Shown here one piece after another: positions 61,977 through 64,000 of a DNA stretch of 64,000 bases. The stretch is from Polycyclovorans sp964425915 (GTDB lineage: Bacteria > Pseudomonadota > Gammaproteobacteria > Nevskiales > Nevskiaceae): the NCBI GenBank assembly GCA_964425915.1, contig CAYROO010000005.1, positions 1-64,000 on the forward strand. Direction: 5' to 3'. The notes beneath the pieces are model-generated. The model worked only from the letters and a program-made list of their open reading frames with translations. It had not been told where the DNA came from and did not search any database. A program made the translations under genes and the position numbers. Every line of letters starts with the position of its first letter. The stretch's first letter is position 1.

Positions 61977-63830
61977 ATGCCCCAGACGTCAGCACCCTCA
62001 CAGGACGTGCGGCTGCACCACGCCCTCAAGCAGTACTTTGGTTTCGATGCCTTCCGCCCCGGGCAGCAGGGCGTGGTGCGCGATGCGCTCGACGGGCGCG
62101 ACGTCTTGGCGATCATGCCCACCGGCGGCGGCAAGTCGCTGTGCTTCCAGTTGCCGGCCTTGCTCAACCCCGGGCTGACCCTGGTGGTGTCGCCACTGAT
62201 CGCCCTGATGCAGGACCAGGTGCGCCAGTTGCGCGCCAATGGCATCGCGGCCGACCTGCTCAACTCGGCGCAGGATGCGGCGGCCGGCGCCGATGTTCAG
62301 CGTCAGTTGGCCCAGGGGGCGCTGAAGCTGCTCTATGTGGCGCCGGAGCGCTTGTTGATGGAGGGCTTCATCGACCGCCTGGCTGCGCAGTCCTCGTTGT
62401 CGATGATCGTGGTCGACGAAGCCCACTGCGTCTCCGAATGGGGGCATGACTTCCGCCCCGAATACCGGCAACTGCACCGCGTGCGCGAGCGGCTTCCAGA
62501 GGTGCCGGTGCTGGCCTTTACTGCCACCGCCACGCCGCGGGTGCGTGAGGACATCCTGGCCCAGTTGCGCCTGCGCGAGGCGGCCGTGCATCTGGCCAGC
62601 TTCAACCGGCCCAACCTGTTCTACGCCGTCGAAGAGAAAACCCGCGAGGCCTACGCGCGCGTCCGAGACCAGGCACGCCGCGGCGGCAGCGGTATCGTCT
62701 ATTGCAGTTCGCGCCGACGGGTCGACGAGCTGGCGGCAAAACTCGCGGAGGACGGCATCGATGCCCTCCCATATCACGCCGGTTTGGGCGCCGAGGCGCG
62801 GCGCGACCATCAGGACCGGTTCATCGGTGATGCCGCCCAGGTGATGGTCGCCACGGTCGCCTTCGGCATGGGCATCAACAAGCCCGACGTGCGGTGGGTG
62901 ATCCACTACGACCTACCGAAGACGCTGGAAGCCTACTACCAGGAAGCGGGCCGCGCCGGTCGCGATGGTGAGCCGGGTGAATGCACCCTGCTGTTCAGTC
63001 CCGGCGATATTCACAGCGCCGAACAGATGATTCGCAACAAGGTGCATCCGGCCACCGGCGAGCCGTTGGAGGAGGAGCAACGTGTGGCACGCCAGCAGCT
63101 GCGGGAGGTGATTGATTACGCCGAATCCGCGGTCTGCCGGCGCGCCGTCCAGCTTCGCTACTTTGGCGAAACCTTCGAGCCGCCCTGCGGGCAATGCGAC
63201 AACTGTGTGTCGCCCCGTCCGGTGACCGACTGCACCGTGGCCGCCCAGCAGCTGCTGTCCGCAGTGGCGCGCCTGGCGCAGCGCGGCGAGCGCTTCGGCA
63301 GCACCTATGTCATCGACATCCTGCGCGGCGCCCGCACTGAAAAGCTGCTGGCCAATGGACACGACCAGCTGAGTGTCTACGGCCTCGGCAAGGCCCAGCC
63401 CGTAGCATGGTGGCGCCAGATCGTACGTGCCCTGCTGCACCATGGGTTGCTGGCCGAAAGCACCGATGGCTTCCCGGTCTTGCGGCTCATGGCAGAGGCC
63501 CGTGCCGTGATGCGCGGCGAGCGGGCAGTCGAGATTGCGCTGCGCCCGGTGAAGCCGCCCAAGGCGCCCCGGGTGTCGCATAGCGCGGTGCTGGCGGAAG
63601 GCCCGGATGCGGTCCTGTTCGACAGCCTGCGGCAGCTGCGGCTGCAACTGGCGCGCGATCAGGGGGTACCGCCCTACGTGGTCTTCAATGACGCCAGCTT
63701 GCATGCGATGGCGGTGGCGCGGCCGACCACCCTGACAGCCTTTGCGACCATGCCGGGCGTGGGTCAGCGCAAGCTCGAAGCCTACGGCGAGGCCTTCACC
63801 GCCGCGATCCGCGCATTCGGCCAAACCTGA
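61977..63830 (+). CDS. recQ: ATP-dependent DNA helicase RecQ
   Basis: A 617-residue 3'-5' helicase. Motif I is IMPTGGGKSLCFQLP, motif II VVDEAHCVSEWGHDFRPEYR, motif VI region YYQEAGRAGRDGEPGECTL, the zinc site CRRAVQLRYF and PCGQCDNCVS, then RQC and an HRDC domain (about residues 540-617). It is full length compared with the family. Confidence 0.97.
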   Translation: MPQTSAPSQDVRLHHALKQYFGFDAFRPGQQGVVRDALDGRDVLAIMPTGGGKSLCFQLPALLNPGLTLVVSPLIALMQDQVRQLRANGIAADLLNSAQDAAAGADVQRQLAQGALKLLYVAPERLLMEGFIDRLAAQSSLSMIVVDEAHCVSEWGHDFRPEYRQLHRVRERLPEVPVLAFTATATPRVREDILAQLRLREAAVHLASFNRPNLFYAVEEKTREAYARVRDQARRGGSGIVYCSSRRRVDELAAKLAEDGIDALPYHAGLGAEARRDHQDRFIGDAAQVMVATVAFGMGINKPDVRWVIHYDLPKTLEAYYQEAGRAGRDGEPGECTLLFSPGDIHSAEQMIRNKVHPATGEPLEEEQRVARQQLREVIDYAESAVCRRAVQLRYFGETFEPPCGQCDNCVSPRPVTDCTVAAQQLLSAVARLAQRGERFGSTYVIDILRGARTEKLLANGHDQLSVYGLGKAQPVAWWRQIVRALLHHGLLAESTDGFPVLRLMAEARAVMRGERAVEIALRPVKPPKAPRVSHSAVLAEGPDAVLFDSLRQLRLQLARDQGVPPYVVFNDASLHAMAVARPTTLTAFATMPGVGQRKLEAYGEAFTAAIRAFGQT

Positions 63831-63851
63831 CCGCCCGTTCAGTTAAAGTGG

Positions 63852-63880
63852 TTGACAATGTTGCACCGCACCATTAGTGT
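63852..63880 (+). promoter_or_regulatory. Candidate promoter of the final gene
   Basis: A consensus -35 TTGACA (63852-63857) is followed after 17 bp by TAGTGT (63875-63880), a weak -10. It lies 95 bp before the ATG at 63975. Confidence 0.5.
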
Positions 63881-63890
63881 TCGTTCATCG

Positions 63891-63908
63891 ATTGCTGCAG
63901 TGCACAAC
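63891..63908. promoter_or_regulatory. TGC/TGCA-rich operator-like element
   Basis: ATTGCTGCAGTGCACAAC contains two TGCA tetramers in the arrangement seen in PhaR sites before phasin genes of PHA-storing bacteria. It lies just after the promoter, where a repressor would act. The link to PhaR is inferred. Confidence 0.35.
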
Positions 63909-63974
63909 GCGGCGGCGGTCGACAGGAAACTGCTTCCAACCTTTCTTGTTTTGAACTGCCAGGAGTTTTGTCAA

Positions 63975-64000
63975 ATGAACGTTGAATCCATCGTCAGCGA
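63975..64000 (+). CDS. Start of a gene cut by the window end (possible phasin)
   Basis: AGGAG at 63961-63965 precedes ATG 63975 at good spacing, and only eight codons (MNVESIVS) are seen. The short opening and the TGCA-type element upstream would suit a PHA granule-associated phasin, but the coding evidence is minimal. Confidence 0.35.

Overview
The window is about 64 kb of high-GC chromosomal DNA from a Gram-negative bacterium, most likely a gammaproteobacterium. This rests on the MinCDE operon, MltD-type lytic transglycosylase, TrkA/TrkH potassium uptake, APH-fold homoserine kinase (ThrB), several TetR regulators, many lipobox lipoproteins and lipid/CoA enzymes. A Nevskiales/Solimonadaceae-like host is an inference from gene flavour, not something the sequence proves.

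Left chromosomal part (1-29.8 kb): a TetR regulator, DUF456 protein, mltD, prolyl aminopeptidase, a LolA-like/TetR pair, mgtE, DUF202, a TSUP exporter, hotdog thioesterases, TRAP permease genes (no binding protein) translationally coupled to thrB, and trkA-trkH followed by a second trkH copy broken by one in-frame stop. Then come a molybdopterin oxidoreductase, three lipoproteins with near-identical lipobox regions (GDPD, DUF3604 PHP-type, DUF6351), and a decaying TetR-led cluster: a class IV aminotransferase-like remnant, a 59-residue membrane protein, and an alpha/beta hydrolase with an out-of-frame deletion. Next is an operon with a perfect FNR/Anr box encoding PepSY, DUF2271 and a membrane flavodoxin-reductase fusion.

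Island (about 29,857-46,174; 16.3 kb): an integrative element inserted into the anticodon region of a CAU tRNA gene. The 3' half of the host tRNA lies at the left end and the 5' half at the right end; rejoined, they restore a paired anticodon stem. The element carries its own complete CAU tRNA next to a tyrosine integrase. Its left end has a replication module: repressor, AlpA-like protein, an O-like initiator gene with internal palindromic iterons, and a perfect DnaA box. The middle holds a collapsed type I restriction locus (hsdM/hsdS fusion remnant, intact AlbA_2 ATPase, fic remnant), an HTH/VbhA-like pair, a lipoprotein pair, and three copies of one 20-bp palindrome. The right half is a tightly coupled six-gene operon: RHH regulator, NADAR protein, SIS-HAD fusion, phosphoribosyltransferase-like protein, AAA/ORC-CDC6-like ATPase and an unrecognised protein. 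It looks like an NAD/PRPP-linked conflict (anti-phage) system and is the most interesting item here.

Right chromosomal part (46.3-64 kb): an SDR enzyme, MerR regulator, HCCA-isomerase-like protein, alpha/beta hydrolase and fatty-acid-hydroxylase-like protein; DUF4864, flavodoxin, TesB-like and CAP proteins; the alpha-E/ATP-grasp pair; minCDE; a Zur-box-preceded ABC transporter operon with a (Asp-His)9 tract and a DUF3299 lipoprotein; DUF4168, YihY and RecQ genes; and the first codons of a gene that may encode a phasin.
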